DNA of 64,000 nt, taken from positions 1-64,000 of the forward strand of contig JADNYJ010000035.1 of the NCBI GenBank assembly GCA_015501075.1, read 5' to 3'. Both the position numbers and the translations under genes were made by a program. The stretch's first letter is position 1. Each line of letters starts with the position of its first letter. The notes under the pieces were generated by a model. It saw only the letters and a list, made by a program, of their open reading frames with translations, made no database searches and was not told the origin of the DNA. This DNA is from Gymnopilus junonius. Taxonomy: Eukaryota; Basidiomycota; Agaricomycetes; Agaricales; Galerinaceae. Positions 11,656-23,278 of this stretch are shown here, one piece after another.

Positions 11656-12287
11656 CTATCTATCTAGCCTCTCTCGTGCTCGGTATACGAAAGCCACGCT
11701 ATAAGGGTGCCCCTTGGCTCGGTGTAAAATAATTCCCCAAATTGGTATGCCAAGAGAGACGGCGTTTATTTGCTGGGTTCGGCTGGTGGTGTGGTGGAGG
11801 CTGGCACGGAGCTTGGGCCTGTGTTTGAGGGACGAAGCGGACGCCGGGGATTCTGGCGGGTTGAAGGAGCGGTCACAGTCGGCATAGGCGGCTCCTGCGC
11901 CGAAACCTGTAGATAGTGCGATAGGCCATGTCCGTCCTAGAGAAAGATGAATGAGACGCGGTGGGATGGGGGAGTGAGTGAGAGACGCACGGCGGAAGAG
12001 GATGACGGATGCGACGACGCCTGCGCCAAAGCCTACACCTCTGGGAAGGGAATCAGCCAAGGGTGGGGGAGGGAATTAAGTGGGCGACTCACGCTTTCAC
12101 CAAGAGATCGGCCACTGGACGCGTGTGTGTTATTTACGAGGAAGAGTGGGGGTCAAGGTGAGACTCACGGCACCGGTCGAACTGGGGAAAAAAGTTAGCA
12201 CGAGCGATAAAGGGGGCAGAGAAAGCGCACCTTGTGGCCTACGACATCCTCGCTGTGGACAGGCTTTTGCGCTGGAGTAGCAGACAT
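11656..12287 (-). CDS. MIC10: MICOS complex subunit MIC10
   Basis: The ATG at 12287 starts SATPAQKPVHSEDVVGHK. Short exons follow that encode FDRC, VADLLVKAG, then VGFGAGVVASVILFRRRTWP and STGFGAGAAYADCDRSFNP. The two hydrophobic hairpin helices carrying glycine motifs (GxGxG types) around a basic loop, and the AYADC ending, identify MIC10, which oligomerises to bend the inner mitochondrial membrane at crista junctions. The C-terminus is uncertain. The literal frame runs on to a stop at 11656, but a frame one base away continues as ARIPGVRFVPQTQ to TAG at 11699-11701 and looks more like the family. One C may be missing after FNP. The gene is divergent from BRO1, with 121 bp between start codons. 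Confidence 0.8.
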
Positions 12288-12408
12288 GGTTGGATGGGTG
12301 AGGGAGCTGGATGCCGGACGGGAGCAACCGTGAGCGGATGTTTGTTTCCAGAGTTGATGGCAAGCAAATACGGAAATAGCTTGCATCTCTCCACTGTGCT
12401 ATTCAACC
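12288..12408. promoter_or_regulatory. Shared divergent promoter of MIC10 and BRO1
   Basis: Only 121 bp separate the MIC10 start (minus strand) and the BRO1 start (plus strand), so both promoters must lie here or overlap the 5' exons. I see no classical TATA box, and no factor site can be named with confidence. Confidence 0.5.
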
Positions 12409-15400
12409 ATGGCTCACCAATCGCCCATGATCTCTGTGCCGAAAAAGACGACAGAGGAGGTCGACTGGACCACGCCCATTCGCAATCTCATAGCACAGTC
12501 CTACGGCGAGAACCCGGACAACTATGCTGCAGAGTACACCCAGCTCCAGCGGTGTCGCCAGGATGCCGTCAAGGCGCAGGCAGCGACATAACAGGTGAGC
12601 GAGCATCTCTCTCCGATATCCTGTCCTAATCTGGGCATCCAGCCCGCGATCTGCTGTACAAGTACTTTGGCCAGCTCGAACTCCTCGAACTGCGCTTCTC
12701 CGAGATCAGAGTCAACTTTCCCTGGCGCGACGCGTTCACCAACAAACTCATCACCCAGACCTCCATCGCCTACGAAAAGGCCTCTGTCCTCTTCCAGATC
12801 GCCGGAACCCACTCCGCCATCGCCGCCTCCCAAAGTCGATCCGACCCCGAGGGCCTCAAGCGCGCCTTTTACTACTTCCGCACCTGCGCCGGCATGCTCA
12901 CTTATATAATGAGAACTTTCTTCATGCGCCCTCGACTGATCTCAGCAGGGAGGTCGTCAAGTTTCTTATCAACGTTATCTTGGCCCAGGCCACAGAGGTC
13001 TTTTTCGAGAAATGCACAGACGAGAAGAAGAGCAATGCTCTGGTAGCCAAGATCGCTGCCCAGGCCGCTTCCATGTATACGTCATTGACCGAAGAGGTCA
13101 AGGAATTCATGGGCAAAGGCATCTTTGACCGAAACTGGGTCACTCTCATCCAAGTACCACCTCTCCTCGTCTTTCATACGCCTTGCTAATCCGACTGCGC
13201 AGATCAAAGCTAAATATTTCTCCTCCCTTGCGCAGTACTACCGCGGTCTGGCCGACAACGCCGCCAACAAACACGGTGACGCTCTCGCACGCTTCATCCA
13301 AGCCGAGTCTCTTGCCAAAGAAGCCAACCGGCTTTCGAGCACCTTCAACTCCATGTTCGTCTCCAACATGTCGCCCAACCTCCCCGCCGATGCCGGCAGC
13401 TCCATCTTCGAGCGCACCAAAGCCCACCTCGTCATCTGCACCGACAAGAAAGCCGAAGCGACCCGCGAGAACGATCTCATCTACAACGCCGTCGTCCCAG
13501 CCTTTGAGGCCCTCCCGAATATTGAGAAGACGGCCGTGGCGACGCCGATACACATACACGATGTGTATGGTACCCCCGAGGTCCAAAAGACCATTGGACA
13601 GGATTTCTTTGTGAGGTTGATCCCGCTCAGCGTGCACGAGAGTGCGAGTGTGTATTCCGAGGAGAAGGCCAAGCTCGTCAGAGCCGAGGTGGAGAAGGCT
13701 GAAGGCGCGGAAGGTGAAGCCCGCAGTGCCCTGGACGGGCTCGGCGTCAAAGAGGGCTTGGTGCGCTATAAAGCCATGGTGGAAGGCGAGCTGGGCGGCG
13801 GCGAGGAAGTACCGATGGAGGTGCGGAGGTGGAAAGAGGATATTTCCCTGGTGGAAGATAGGGACGGCGTGGACGGGCTAATGTCAGCTTTGAACACGCT
13901 CAAGAGCAACGTGCAGCGCGAGTTGGATGTTGTCTCCCGGGATTTAGACGCCGAATCGCGAGAATGCGAGATGCAGCGGGTGAAATACGAACATCTATGG
14001 GCTCAACCACCCTCCGCCACTTTAACCAAAACATTCCGACAGGATCTCAAATCCCACTTTTCCGCCCTCGAAGCGGCCGCCGTGTCCGATCAGCAGGTGC
14101 AGGCTTTATGGGGGTCGGTGAGGAGTGATATTCAGCTGCTGCTCAGTCCGGATGTAGAGAGGCTGTTTTCGGAGAGGGGTGGGACGAAGCCGGATAATTT
14201 GTTAGAGTTGGATGTGGATAATGATGCGGACGATGCGAAGGAGAAGGCGAAGATTAAGCATTTCGTGGATGAGATTGAGGATCGGCTGAAGCGGGTTAAT
14301 ATGATTTCAAAGGAAAGAGGGGAGGTGTTGAAGGATCTCAAAGACAAGGTATGTTTTTGCCACATCTTGTTAATGTTAATATTCTGACTGTCCCCTCTCA
14401 GATCCAATCAGACGACGTCTCCCACCTCCTCTTGCTCAACCGACGCAACTCGGGCGTCGAGCCCACACTCTTTGCCGCCGAACTCGAGAAATTCCGACCG
14501 TACCAGCAACGCCTGGACTCGACCGTGCATCATCAGGAGGTGGCACTCCAGGAGCTCACGACGTTGTGGAAGGGCCTTAGGGATCTGGCGGGGCGTGGAC
14601 CGGGCGCAAGGAAGTGGGATGAAAGGGAGAAGAGGAAGAAGGAGACGGTGAGGAGGTTCTCGAGGGCCAGGGATGGATATATGGAGGTGCGGGACGGGTT
14701 GGCGTATGTCTTTTTTTTTCTTTTCGTCGTTTGTAAGTTTTGATTGCTGACTTTTTGATCTTCTTCTTCTCCTTCTACGATATAGTAAAGGACTCCAGTT
14801 CTACACTGAACTCACAGACCTGGTCACCCGCCTCAAATCACACGTCCGGTCGTTCATATCAGAGCGGAGTGTCGAGCGGGAAGCGCTCATAGCTAAACTG
14901 GAGACGGAGAAGAGGTTGACGGCGAAGGCTACGTCTCCCCCTCCCCCTCTTGCTGCGAAACCGCCCCCACCCCTTCCCCCTGCTCCCCATAGGTCGTCGA
15001 CGCTGGACGGGGCATTTGGTGGGTTGAGTTTGGGTGGTCCGGAGACGAAGTCGCCTCCACCGTCGTGGCAGCAAACGAGTTCGCCCCCGCCTCCGCCTCA
15101 ATCGCAGAATTCTTATGGGAATGGGTCGCCATATGGTGCTGGCCAACAGCAGCAGCAGCAATCGCCCTACTCGAACGCCCCGCAGCAGCAGCCTTTTTCT
15201 CAGCATTACCAGTCGTTTAATTCACAGTATACCTCGCCTTCGCAGTCTCAGCAACAGCAACAACAACAGCCAGCACCACCTCCATCTTCGTTCCTCCCTC
15301 CACCACCACCCCGTCCATCCATGCATTCCCACTCGGATTCGTATTCCAATTCATATTCAAATTCAAATTCGACGGGTCCATATTCACAGTCACAACTGCC

Positions 15401-15806
15401 TTCTGCTCCTCCTTCGGATCCGTATGCGAGTTTGGGGATGTTTAACCCCCCAGCTCCGTCCGCCCCGTCTGCTCCTCCACCTCCACCCCCGTCGAGTCAA
15501 AGCCAACCGTCATATTATGGCCAACAACCACCACAGAACCTACCACCCCCACCATCACAACAGCAGCAGAACCAATACGGAGGATTCCCCCCACCGCCGC
15601 CTTTACAACCCCATCAGCAGCAGCAGCAGCAGTATCAACAACAGCCAAATCAATATGGCGGATTCCCTCCTCCACCCCCGCCGCCTGGACAACAACAGCA
15701 ACAACAGGTGTACGGTCCGGGTGTGGGAGGGTATCAAAGCCCACCGCCACCTCCACCGCAAGGATATGTCCCTGGTGGGTATTCGCAGCAGGGGTATGGG
15801 CGGTAG
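12409..15806 (+). CDS. BRO1: BRO1-domain protein (ESCRT-associated, ALIX/Bro1 type) with Pro/Gln-rich tail
   Basis: Exons 12409-12594, 12643-13153, 13203-14348, 14402-14703 and 14786-15806 encode about 1055 residues. The N-terminus (MISVPKKTTEEVDWTTPIRN), LLYKYFGQLELLELRF, AYEKASVLFQIAGTHSAIA and GLKRAFYYFRTCAGML form the Bro1 domain (residues 1-380). A helical V-domain follows to about 790. The tail is runs of Pro, Gln, Ser and Tyr. Bro1 binds Snf7 and recruits the Doa4-type deubiquitinase during multivesicular-body sorting at endosomes; the tail probably binds partners. Two single bases appear missing: near 12573 (before GAGSDIT) and near 12908 (between LTYI and ENFLHAPSTD). Each restores the conserved frame when allowed for. 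These may be assembly errors. The resemblance is closer to Bro1 than to the pH-response protein Rim20/PalA. Confidence 0.88.
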
Positions 15807-16450
15807 GTAGTTGGGCTAAATAGGATTGAGCTGGAGCTGGACCTCTGAATTTGGGGGGTTCTGGAGGATGGTCTGGTTTTGGATGTATGGATGGATGGAT
15901 CAGGATGTAGATTTTAGCTATACTGTAGTACCTACGTTTTGAACTTGTATTTTGCTACTTTGTGTATTACTTACTTGATCGTGGAAGTGTACTCGTATTT
16001 CTGATGGTGATGGTGAGGGTGTTCTTTGGATTTTATGTGCCAAATGGTTGCTGGGATGGTATTTTCATTATGACTGCTTTAGCTCGGAGGGGGGATGGTT
16101 AAAATTTAAAAGTACTTGGGTCGGATACCGATATAATGATTCTCTGATTCTATGAAGATAAGTCGAACTCTGAGCTTGTACGAAGATGAACGTTGAACGT
16201 TGAACTCCCAATCCCACTCGACCATAAACCAAACTCTTCCCCACTCAACCGCAGTCCTATCAAGACTATGCACATTCGTCAATAGAGCCGCTACATATCT
16301 GCTCGTTCCGCTCTGCAGAAAACGCAGGCTGTTTGGCGCACGTTACGGCGTTGTCTGGCGATCGATTCGATGAGGTACACGCTCAGGGCGGAGAGGCTCT
16401 CGGAGACCGCTGCCATGTGGAAAGGTGGCTATGAGATCTGTAGTAGGTGT
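15050..16450. repeat. Upstream copy of a tandem segmental duplication (BRO1 3' end plus MIC12 3' fragment)
   Basis: From about 15050 to 16450 the sequence matches 18530-19510 with many substitutions and indels. The first part is the BRO1 3' coding end and 3' UTR. The last part, from about 16200, corresponds to the minus-strand MIC12 3' exon (for example ACTCTTCCCCACTC, CGCAGTCCTATC and GACTATGCACATTCGT), but here it has no open frame. So this side has the full BRO1 and a dead MIC12 fragment; the downstream copy has the reverse. Confidence 0.75.
16200..16450 (-). pseudogene. Decayed 3' fragment of MIC12
   Basis: Read on the minus strand this aligns with the last exon of the intact MIC12 at 19218-19494. 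Shared words include those around 16247-16290 and 16375-16425. Stops and indels interrupt it, and no 5' exons are present. It is the reciprocal half of the segmental duplication. Confidence 0.6.
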
Positions 16451-16556
16451 ATACGCTGCGCTTCGTACAATTCATGCGTACACATAAAATTTTTTTTTAA
16501 AAATCGCGTCAGGAATCACCCAGCTTCATGTTCATCTTCCTGCACTGACTATCTCA

Positions 16557-17972
16557 ATGGCCACATCCTCTCCACCACCTTTGAATTTCTACTATGGAAC
16601 TATGGAAACGGAAGACATGTTGCGTTACGTGCCCGGCGGTTATCATCCTGTTGTTATCGGCGAGATACTCACTGCTCCAGAAAATGGCCGATCTAGCAAG
16701 CGTCAATATAAGATCATAGCAAAATTGGATTACGGCTCAAATGGAATAGTTTGACGCGAACTCGGTCAAGGAATGGGTCGCTGTCAAAATCTCAACGGCG
16801 ATGGATGAATGCCTACCTCAGACAAAGGAAATCGACATGCTTCGAGCCGCCTGTGGTGACACCAGCGAAACGCAGTCCGGTTCTTCTCATGTTGTAACAC
16901 TTGTAGACCATTTCCTGCTGCGTGGACCCAATGGTACCCATCCCGTTCTCGTTACAGACGTTGTTACCCCACTGTCATCGCTGCGGAGACGTTACGTCTA
17001 TGATCCCCCTTGGCTCAAAACGGCCGTTCATGGGCTTGCTCAGGGCGTGGCACACCTACATGGTGTCGGAATCGTTCATGGCGGTGCGCATGCTTCTTTT
17101 GCTGCAAAGTCTGCTGTTAATTCGTCTGGTTTTTTTCTTTTCTTTTAGACCTTCACTTTGAGAATGTCGGTGTCGCATTTCCACAGCTTGCCGATCAGAA
17201 CCCGGTCGATGTCGTCCGAGAATTGAATGATCAAGGCATCACGTTCGTCTTACCGTATTCTGCTAGAGACCAGACCCCTTCTCTTCCTCCGTATGTCGTC
17301 GCACCGTGTGACCTGGAGAAATACTACAACAAAGTATCGGGCTCAATCCCCCCTCTGACCAAAATATTTGATTTTGGGACAGGTATGGATATTATTCCCC
17401 TATTTTATTGATACAAGTCCTGTGACAGTTTTCTTACAGTACTAGTGTGCAATCAAAGCAGATGCACCGGAAGTTGTCTTTGTGCAATATGTGCAGAATA
17501 TAATAAATTCGCCTGTTGAACCGGCGGCCGATGTATGGGCCCTCGGCACCCTTATACGTTCTGGTTTTTGCCTCTACCGATCCCTCTGTTCAATCAAGCA
17601 CAGATTTACGAAATTATGTCTGGTTATCCACTCTTCGACAGTCTCACCAAAGTGCCTCTTCTTCTTCAAATGATTTTCATGGCAGGGTCTTTACCCTCAA
17701 ACCGGGATTGACAGAATTGGTATGCAAATTTAAGCCATCCACCGAAAGCGTCTCGGAGAACAGCTGATGCCTGTTGGGCTTCGCGAAAAAAAATTTTGCG
17801 TCCAGTATGCCATGATAATGACGATGCGGATGCATTGATCAATCTGTTGCGGAAAATTCAAGTCCTTGACCCTGAGCTGCGGCCAAATGCAGCAGAAGTT
17901 TTACATGACGCATGGTTCAAACACAGGGAACATCCCGTCCTTTCAACGCCGGAGCAAGTTGGCGTCCCTTGA
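16557..17972 (+). pseudogene. SRPK-like protein kinase pseudogene
   Basis: The ATG at 16557 is followed by an N-lobe typical of fungal SRPK-like kinases: GGYHPVVIGEILTAPENGRS, QYKIIAKLDYGSNG, then EWVAVKISTAM with the ATP-binding lysine. A catalytic loop equivalent reads VHGDLHFENVGVAF (after removal of the intron at about 17084-17147), followed by TKIFDFGTA (DFG) and EPAADVWALGTLI. The tail LDPELRPNAAEVLHDAWF ends at TGA 17970-17972. The frame is broken in several places: a stop and shift after SNGIV (16754), a scrambled region at 17395-17465, a poor junction at 17560-17605, and TGA near 17710. I judge it non-functional. The HGD in place of HRD is usual for this expanded group. Confidence 0.75.
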
Positions 17973-18514
17973 ACTCGCCCGGTACCTAAGGGCAGTGATG
18001 ATATTGTCCTGGCTTTTGCTAGTCTGTACGTGGGGTCAAAGGCTGAAAGCGACGACACAGTCCCATGCTACACATTTGGCTCGTTCTCCTCTGGCATGGC
18101 TTAAGCCTTGAACAAGCCACTGGATGATGACCACTAGTCCCTCAACAAGATGCGACACGGCTGGTTTTTTTTAGTTCGATAGCATCCAAAATTATGTGCG
18201 CCCCGTTACCAGGCTTGATCAAGAACGTAGGGACACAAGTCCGTGCTGGATAAAACTGATGCGGAATAGCGTTGTCTGTGGGATAAAGAAAAGAGAAAAA
18301 GAAAGGACAAAAGAAGAATAGGCGCAAAGAAAGGGTAGAAAGAGAATCCCCATTCTGCATACAGGGATTGGCTCTCAAAGTTGGTGATAGCTGTCTAGTT
18401 GATTATTCGGCATGAGAATGCTGTTTCCTGTAAAGAATACTCGCATAGATATGTCTGTCTTTTTTTTCTTTGGTTTGTAGGTTTTGTTACTGACTCTTAT
18501 GATGCAGTGAAGGA

Positions 18515-18870
18515 CTCCACCGCCCTAGCAGTCATCGTGGCAACAACAGCAGGCGAGTTCGCCCCCGCCTGAGCAGCAGAATTCTTATGGGAATGGGTCG
18601 CCTTATGGTGCGGACAACAACAACAAAAACGGCAGTAGAACCAATTTGGAGGATTCTCCCCGGCGCCTCCTTTACAAACCCAGCAGCAGCCGTACCAGCA
18701 ACGGCCAAATCAGTACGGTGGTGAGTTCCCTCCGCCGCCTTCTTCTGGTCAGCAGGTGTACAGCGTTGCGTGGTATCAGAGTCCACCGCCTCCTCTCCCC
18801 CGCCGCAAGGATCGTAGGCCCCAGGCGGGTATTCACAACAGGGGTATGGGCCATAGGCAGTAAGTAGCTC
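18515..18870 (+). pseudogene. Decayed duplicate of the BRO1 3' end
   Basis: The stretch begins with an intron-like tract ending AGTGAAGGACTCCA (compare 14786). It then retains the tail-coding words CAGAATTCTTATGGGAATGG (compare 15105), the GGATTCYCCCC/TTTACAAACCC block and GTATCAGAGYCCACC, and ends GGGGTATGGG(C)C before TAG. Large internal deletions and stops remove the coding capacity. It sits directly upstream of intact MIC12. Confidence 0.7.
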
Positions 18871-19510
18871 GCTTGGTTGAACGGGACCTGTTGCCGACTC
18901 GGAGCCCGAATATCATTGTCTAGAGGGCGGATGTTCTGGAATTGGATGAGATGCAGATTTTGTATTTTACTGTTATTATGCACTTATTACTTACTTGGTC
19001 ATGGAAGCGTACTCTTACATTGGAATGTTTGCCGATGCAATCCTGACGTTCTCTGGATTTGTATAAATGGTGCGGAAGGGTATTTTTCATTACGATTGCT
19101 CTAGTTCGGATGGTAGTAACTTTCTATAAGTACTTGGGTTGGATGCACTGGAAGCTCTATAAAGCAGGATTTTACGAACATGATTCTATGAAGATGCTGC
19201 TGCCGTCGAACTCGAACTCAAACTTTCCGAGCTTGTCGAAGAAGAAGATGAAGGCGAAGATAAACTTGGACTTGGCTCGAGCTTGAGTCCGGAGGACCGT
19301 AAACCAGACTCTTCCCCCACTCCACCGCAGTCCTATCGAGACTGTGCACATTCGTGAATAGAGCTGCTATCTGCTCGTTCCATCGCGATTTGAGCTCTGC
19401 CGAGAACGCGTGCGGTTTCACGCGCGTTGCGGCTGGGTCTGGAGCGGGAACGAGGGTCGGCGTTTCGACGAGGCGCACGCTCAGGTTGTGGAGGCTGCCA
19501 TGTAGAATGT
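18515..19510. repeat. Downstream copy of the BRO1/MIC12 segmental duplication
   Basis: This is the partner of 15050-16450. Downstream of the BRO1 fragment the copied 3' UTR is recognisable (TTATTACTTACTTGGTCATGG against TATTACTTACTTGATCGTGG; AGTACTTGGGTTGGAT against AGTACTTGGGTCGGAT), continuing into the MIC12 3' exon. The kinase pseudogene and about 500 bp of unassigned sequence lie between the copies. Confidence 0.75.
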
Positions 19511-19789
19511 GATTATAGATGTGTGGTAGGAGGAGAATTTGGGAGAATACGCACTCGGTGATGTGCTGCTGTGTCCTGGGGTGGATTTGTAGATATAAGT
19601 TGTTAGCTTCGGACAAAGGTTACTGCAGGATATGGCATTACATACCTCGTGCGGATGAGGTTGGAAAATCCATAATAGACCTATTGGCAAGATAGAAACC
19701 GTTAGATGCCTAAAAATGATATAAACTCGTTGGAAACGTACCCCACCGGCGACCAGAGCACCAGAAAGAGGGCCTAATAGGAAGGACAT
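19218..19789 (-). CDS. MIC12: MICOS complex subunit MIC12 (AIM5/QIL1-like)
   Basis: Four exons on the minus strand (19789-19742, 19680-19646, 19575-19555, 19494-19218) join exactly in frame to 126 residues. The start is MSFLLGPLSGALVAGGVYYG, a single N-terminal membrane helix with glycine spacing typical of MIC12. Next come FSNLIRTRTQQHITDLHNLS and a linker with VETPTLVPAP. The C-terminal KSRWNEQIAALF...EWGKSLVYG resembles the WNEQI...SWGK end of yeast Aim5. MIC12 links MIC10 to the MIC60 module at mitochondrial crista junctions. The gene is convergent with BRO1; its 3' exon is part of the duplicated block. The family call rests on these short motifs and the length. Confidence 0.7.
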
Positions 19790-21504
19790 GGTGGACTTAA
19801 GTCAAAAGAAGTTGGTTAGCGCAGGCAGCTAACAGGGGTACACCGCCACCGAACCCTTCTTGTCCCGGACCCACCATGTCGCAATACTTACGACCTTTCT
19901 CTGCTGTGTATTCATTTCTGAACTTGCTGCTTTTACTTGTTCTGCATTGTGACTTTCCAAAGTGTCTCTTATATTCTGGGATTCTCTGGTGATGCATCAT
20001 TCCGGAGCCCTTTAGCAATACTACCGTTGTCCGGCAGTAGAAAGAACTGGCCAGTCAATGCTTCAAGATGGCGTAAAATAATTACGAACACGCGAAGCAG
20101 TACCACTCCTGGTTAACGTGTGCTTAGACTCGAGGTTGACGTCGCAGCATATGAATCGAATATCGTCCTCCCCTCTGCCACCTTCTACTCAGTGAGTCTT
20201 TCGACCATTAAGTGAGTTCTCATCGGCTGATTATTCAGATACAGTATTATGAACGAAGTTCAATTTCTCTTTAAATGAATCGAAATGACGCATTATGTCT
20301 AGTCGTTGTATATCGCCTTCAAGTTTTGAGCGTTATCGGCTGTTCAAACTCAACTCCGAGCTTGGTTCGATTCCAGCACCATAAGGGATGCCGGTTTGAA
20401 GAATAACGACGTCATCTTCATGCGTAGGTGTCTTGCCAAACTTGAGTTGCTGTGTCCTTTTTGGCTTGACTGTGTGGTGTCACAGTCGACCTGCAGTTGG
20501 TTAAGCTCTCGTATGTGGATAACGAAGACCAAGAGCATATGGTGACGTAGAAATGAAGCCATACAGAACTTGAAGAATCGCTTGCAATTGTCGCAGGACC
20601 ATAGTTCCTGTCTTCAAGAGAAAAACTGGATGACGACTCCCTCGTCCGCTATGTACATTTTCGATGTGAATATCACACTTTGACCTTAATGTCACTTTCA
20701 AACTGGTTGGTTTCCAAAGACAGATAGATTGCCATTGAGGCCTACAAATCCACTCGTATTGCTGCTGCCAGAGCCTAGTATGAGGGCATGAATTGCACTG
20801 CCACCGGATCCTTCCCTTCAACTCGAAGTCACCAGCATCACCATTCGCAATTGCCTCTTCTCCCCACGCAACGTCAACTTGCAACAGGCCATGAGGGTGC
20901 ATATGATGCATCTATCCCATGTTACACTACGTTCTGGTGGTACTATGCACCTGACTTGGTTCAGAGTTGGTACAAGTCTACGAGACTAGGCAATTAATTT
21001 CCGTCATCAAGGTCAGTTATTGCAAGCGACTACATCCAGCTACTTCCTCGACAGCGATGAGCCTGGCATTTTCTGTCAACAAACACCTGGGACTGCTCTA
21101 CTCTCATTGCGCTCAGGACCCCCTTTCATCTCACTGCCAACGACGAATACATGTCTATCGTCATTGCGCAAGAAGGGATTGGAATAACCAATATGGGCGG
21201 ATGGTGTGGAATGGTTTCCCCTACTTGATTTTGACTCTAAGAACAATCTTGCGTTGGCCTGGACACGGAGAAAACGACATAGAAGCATGGAATTAGGGTG
21301 AAGGAAATTTTTCTTTTCCAACGATGACGAACGCTGACGCTGTACATATCTATAGGAACTCACTTTGCGTCCTGAATACCACGCTGTCTTGAAGTTGTAA
21401 TTTGACAAGTACTTTGAGGTCCTCCAAACTTGGTTGACTATTTTTCAATTCCCCATCTTCTTTCTTTCAGTAGCCTTTAAGAATCCAAGTTAACTTAGTC
21501 AACT
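19790..21504. other. Intergenic region between MIC12 and the ice-binding cluster
   Basis: No gene can be supported. From about 21060 the sequence matches, with changes, the upstream regions of the three minus-strand ice-binding genes (for example CGCTGACGCTGTACATATCTATAGGAA at about 21330). The duplicated unit of that cluster therefore starts here in inverted orientation. Confidence 0.5.
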
Positions 21505-22558
21505 ATGCTCTTCAACACCAACCTCACCGCGCTCGGTCTCGCTTTGTTGGTATGTGGATTCCCCAAGCTTCTGATGCTGTTGAAATACTTACTACTGCTC
21601 GCTAGGCTATCGCTAATGGCGCCTAGCCGTTGGTCCTGCTGCAGTCACCTGCGCACAGCAGGCACCTTTGCCATCCTTGCTGAAACGGGTGTGTCGACTG
21701 TCCCGCCTTCCGCTATCAGTAAGTACCAGCAGTCAGAGGGCAAATCTATGTTTTTTAATGGTGTAATTGCGTAGCTGGGAACGTTGGCGTCAGCCCCGAC
21801 GCCGCGACTAGTTTGACAGGATTCTCCCTCACGATAGACCCCACTGGGCTTTCTCCACGTCGAAGCAGGTACCGGCAAGCTGTTTGCTGCGTCGTATAAG
21901 TCGCCGACGCCTTCGCAGCTCACAACAGCCATCTCGGACTTGCAGACTGCCATCATGACGCAGGCGGAAGGGTGAACCCAAATTTTGTGAACCTTGGTAC
22001 TGGTTAGTAGATTTTTCTGAGTGGGGATGCTGTGTCACTTCATGTATTCTACACATACTCACACGCTTCTTTACATTCCCTATTTATCAAGGTAGTATTG
22101 GCGATCTAATTTTGGCACTATACTCGTGGACAACCTCAGTCAATGCAGCGACTAGTTTTGTTATTTCTGGAAGCCGTACAGATAGTACGTTATTTCAGAT
22201 TTCAGATATCAATCATCAGCAAGACTAATTTTGACACCTGATAGCTTGGATCTTCCAAGTCGCAGGCACCTTGGGCCTTGCAACAGGAGCGCAGGTGCTC
22301 CTCCTCGGAGGTGCCCTGGCGTCGAACATCGTCTGGGTGGTATCCGGCGCAGTGACCCTCGGCACGGGCTCGCATCTTGAAGGTGTAGTTCTCGGGAAAA
22401 AATCGATTACCCTAGAGACTGGGACAACTGTTAATGGAAGAATACTCGCTCAGGCAATGTTGCGCTCCAGGTTGTGAGTACCGGAATTATCTTCGGATAT
22501 TCTTATGAATCGAGCTGGTGCTGATGTCTTTTCTTTGCAGGCCACCATTGTAGCTTAG
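21505..22558 (+). pseudogene. Ice-binding protein (DUF3494) copy A, decayed
   Basis: The exon layout matches the three other copies: MLFNTNLTALGLALL, then AIANGA..., an exon from about 21775, an exon with YSWTTSVNAATSFVISGS, a long exon with SNIVWVVSGAVTLGTGSHLEGVVLGKK, and a terminal ATIVA ending TAG 22556-22558. The reading frame fails repeatedly. Bases appear missing near 21627, 21643, 21850, 21870, 21950-21970 and 22455, several within short homopolymers (CCC to CC, AA to A). The TATTTAAGG box shared by the other three promoters is changed to ACTTTGAGG here. It is the only copy on the plus strand. Probably a pseudogene, although some gaps could be assembly errors. Confidence 0.75.
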
Positions 22559-23278
22559 ATAATACAGAGCTACATAAGATGGAATTCGACAACGATGGAT
22601 GGACTTGTATTGCTGGGATGGGCGTTCTCTCTTTTTTTTGGGTCGGTTGAACTAGTATGGTAAATGTAATAAAACCGAAAATGGTATTCTTTCTTTAAAG
22701 CAATTGAATAAACAGCCTGAACACAATCTTGTTCTATTTGTTTTCTGCGTATCTAGGCACCTCTATAGGAGTTCGGTCCAGTATCTTGTTCAACAGCATA
22801 AATCTCTTTCCTACCAGTACGCTTAGACGTAAGAGCCGTGAGAGCCAAAAGAAGTATAATCAGGCTGTCGGTGCCAGCGAATCGATCATGATCAGTCAAC
22901 GTTGAAGAGGTCGGTCTTGACGCTAGCTGCCGTAGTCCTGGAACGTTCACTCCTTCGGACTCTGCTCGAGAGTATCATTCGGTAGTGGAAAATTACAGAT
23001 TTGTAAAACCGGAGCTTGCATTCTTCAGTTCGATAGCGCGTCCAAGAGTCATTCAAATACTCACAACGCAAACTACATTATGTACATACTGTCACAAAGC
23101 AACCGTTGTGCGTTAAAAATCCCTTTGCGATGGGAATTGAACGACAAAAACTGCAATTGGTTAAGCCCCTTGTAACTAATTTATCAAATGGCATCTGTTG
23201 TTTTTAGATGGAATGCTACCATCTTATTTTTATTATATTAACCCGCACGATTCCGGCTTCTGACTTCACTATAAGCAT
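22559..23278. other. Spacer between ice-binding copies A and B (tail to tail)
   Basis: This 720-bp spacer separates the 3' ends of the convergent copies A and B. It is AT-rich with no gene. It must hold both 3' UTRs. Confidence 0.5.

Noticed and set aside
13146..13637. A 163-codon minus-strand frame opposite BRO1
   Set aside because: It is antisense to the conserved Bro1/V-domain coding exon and has no features of its own.
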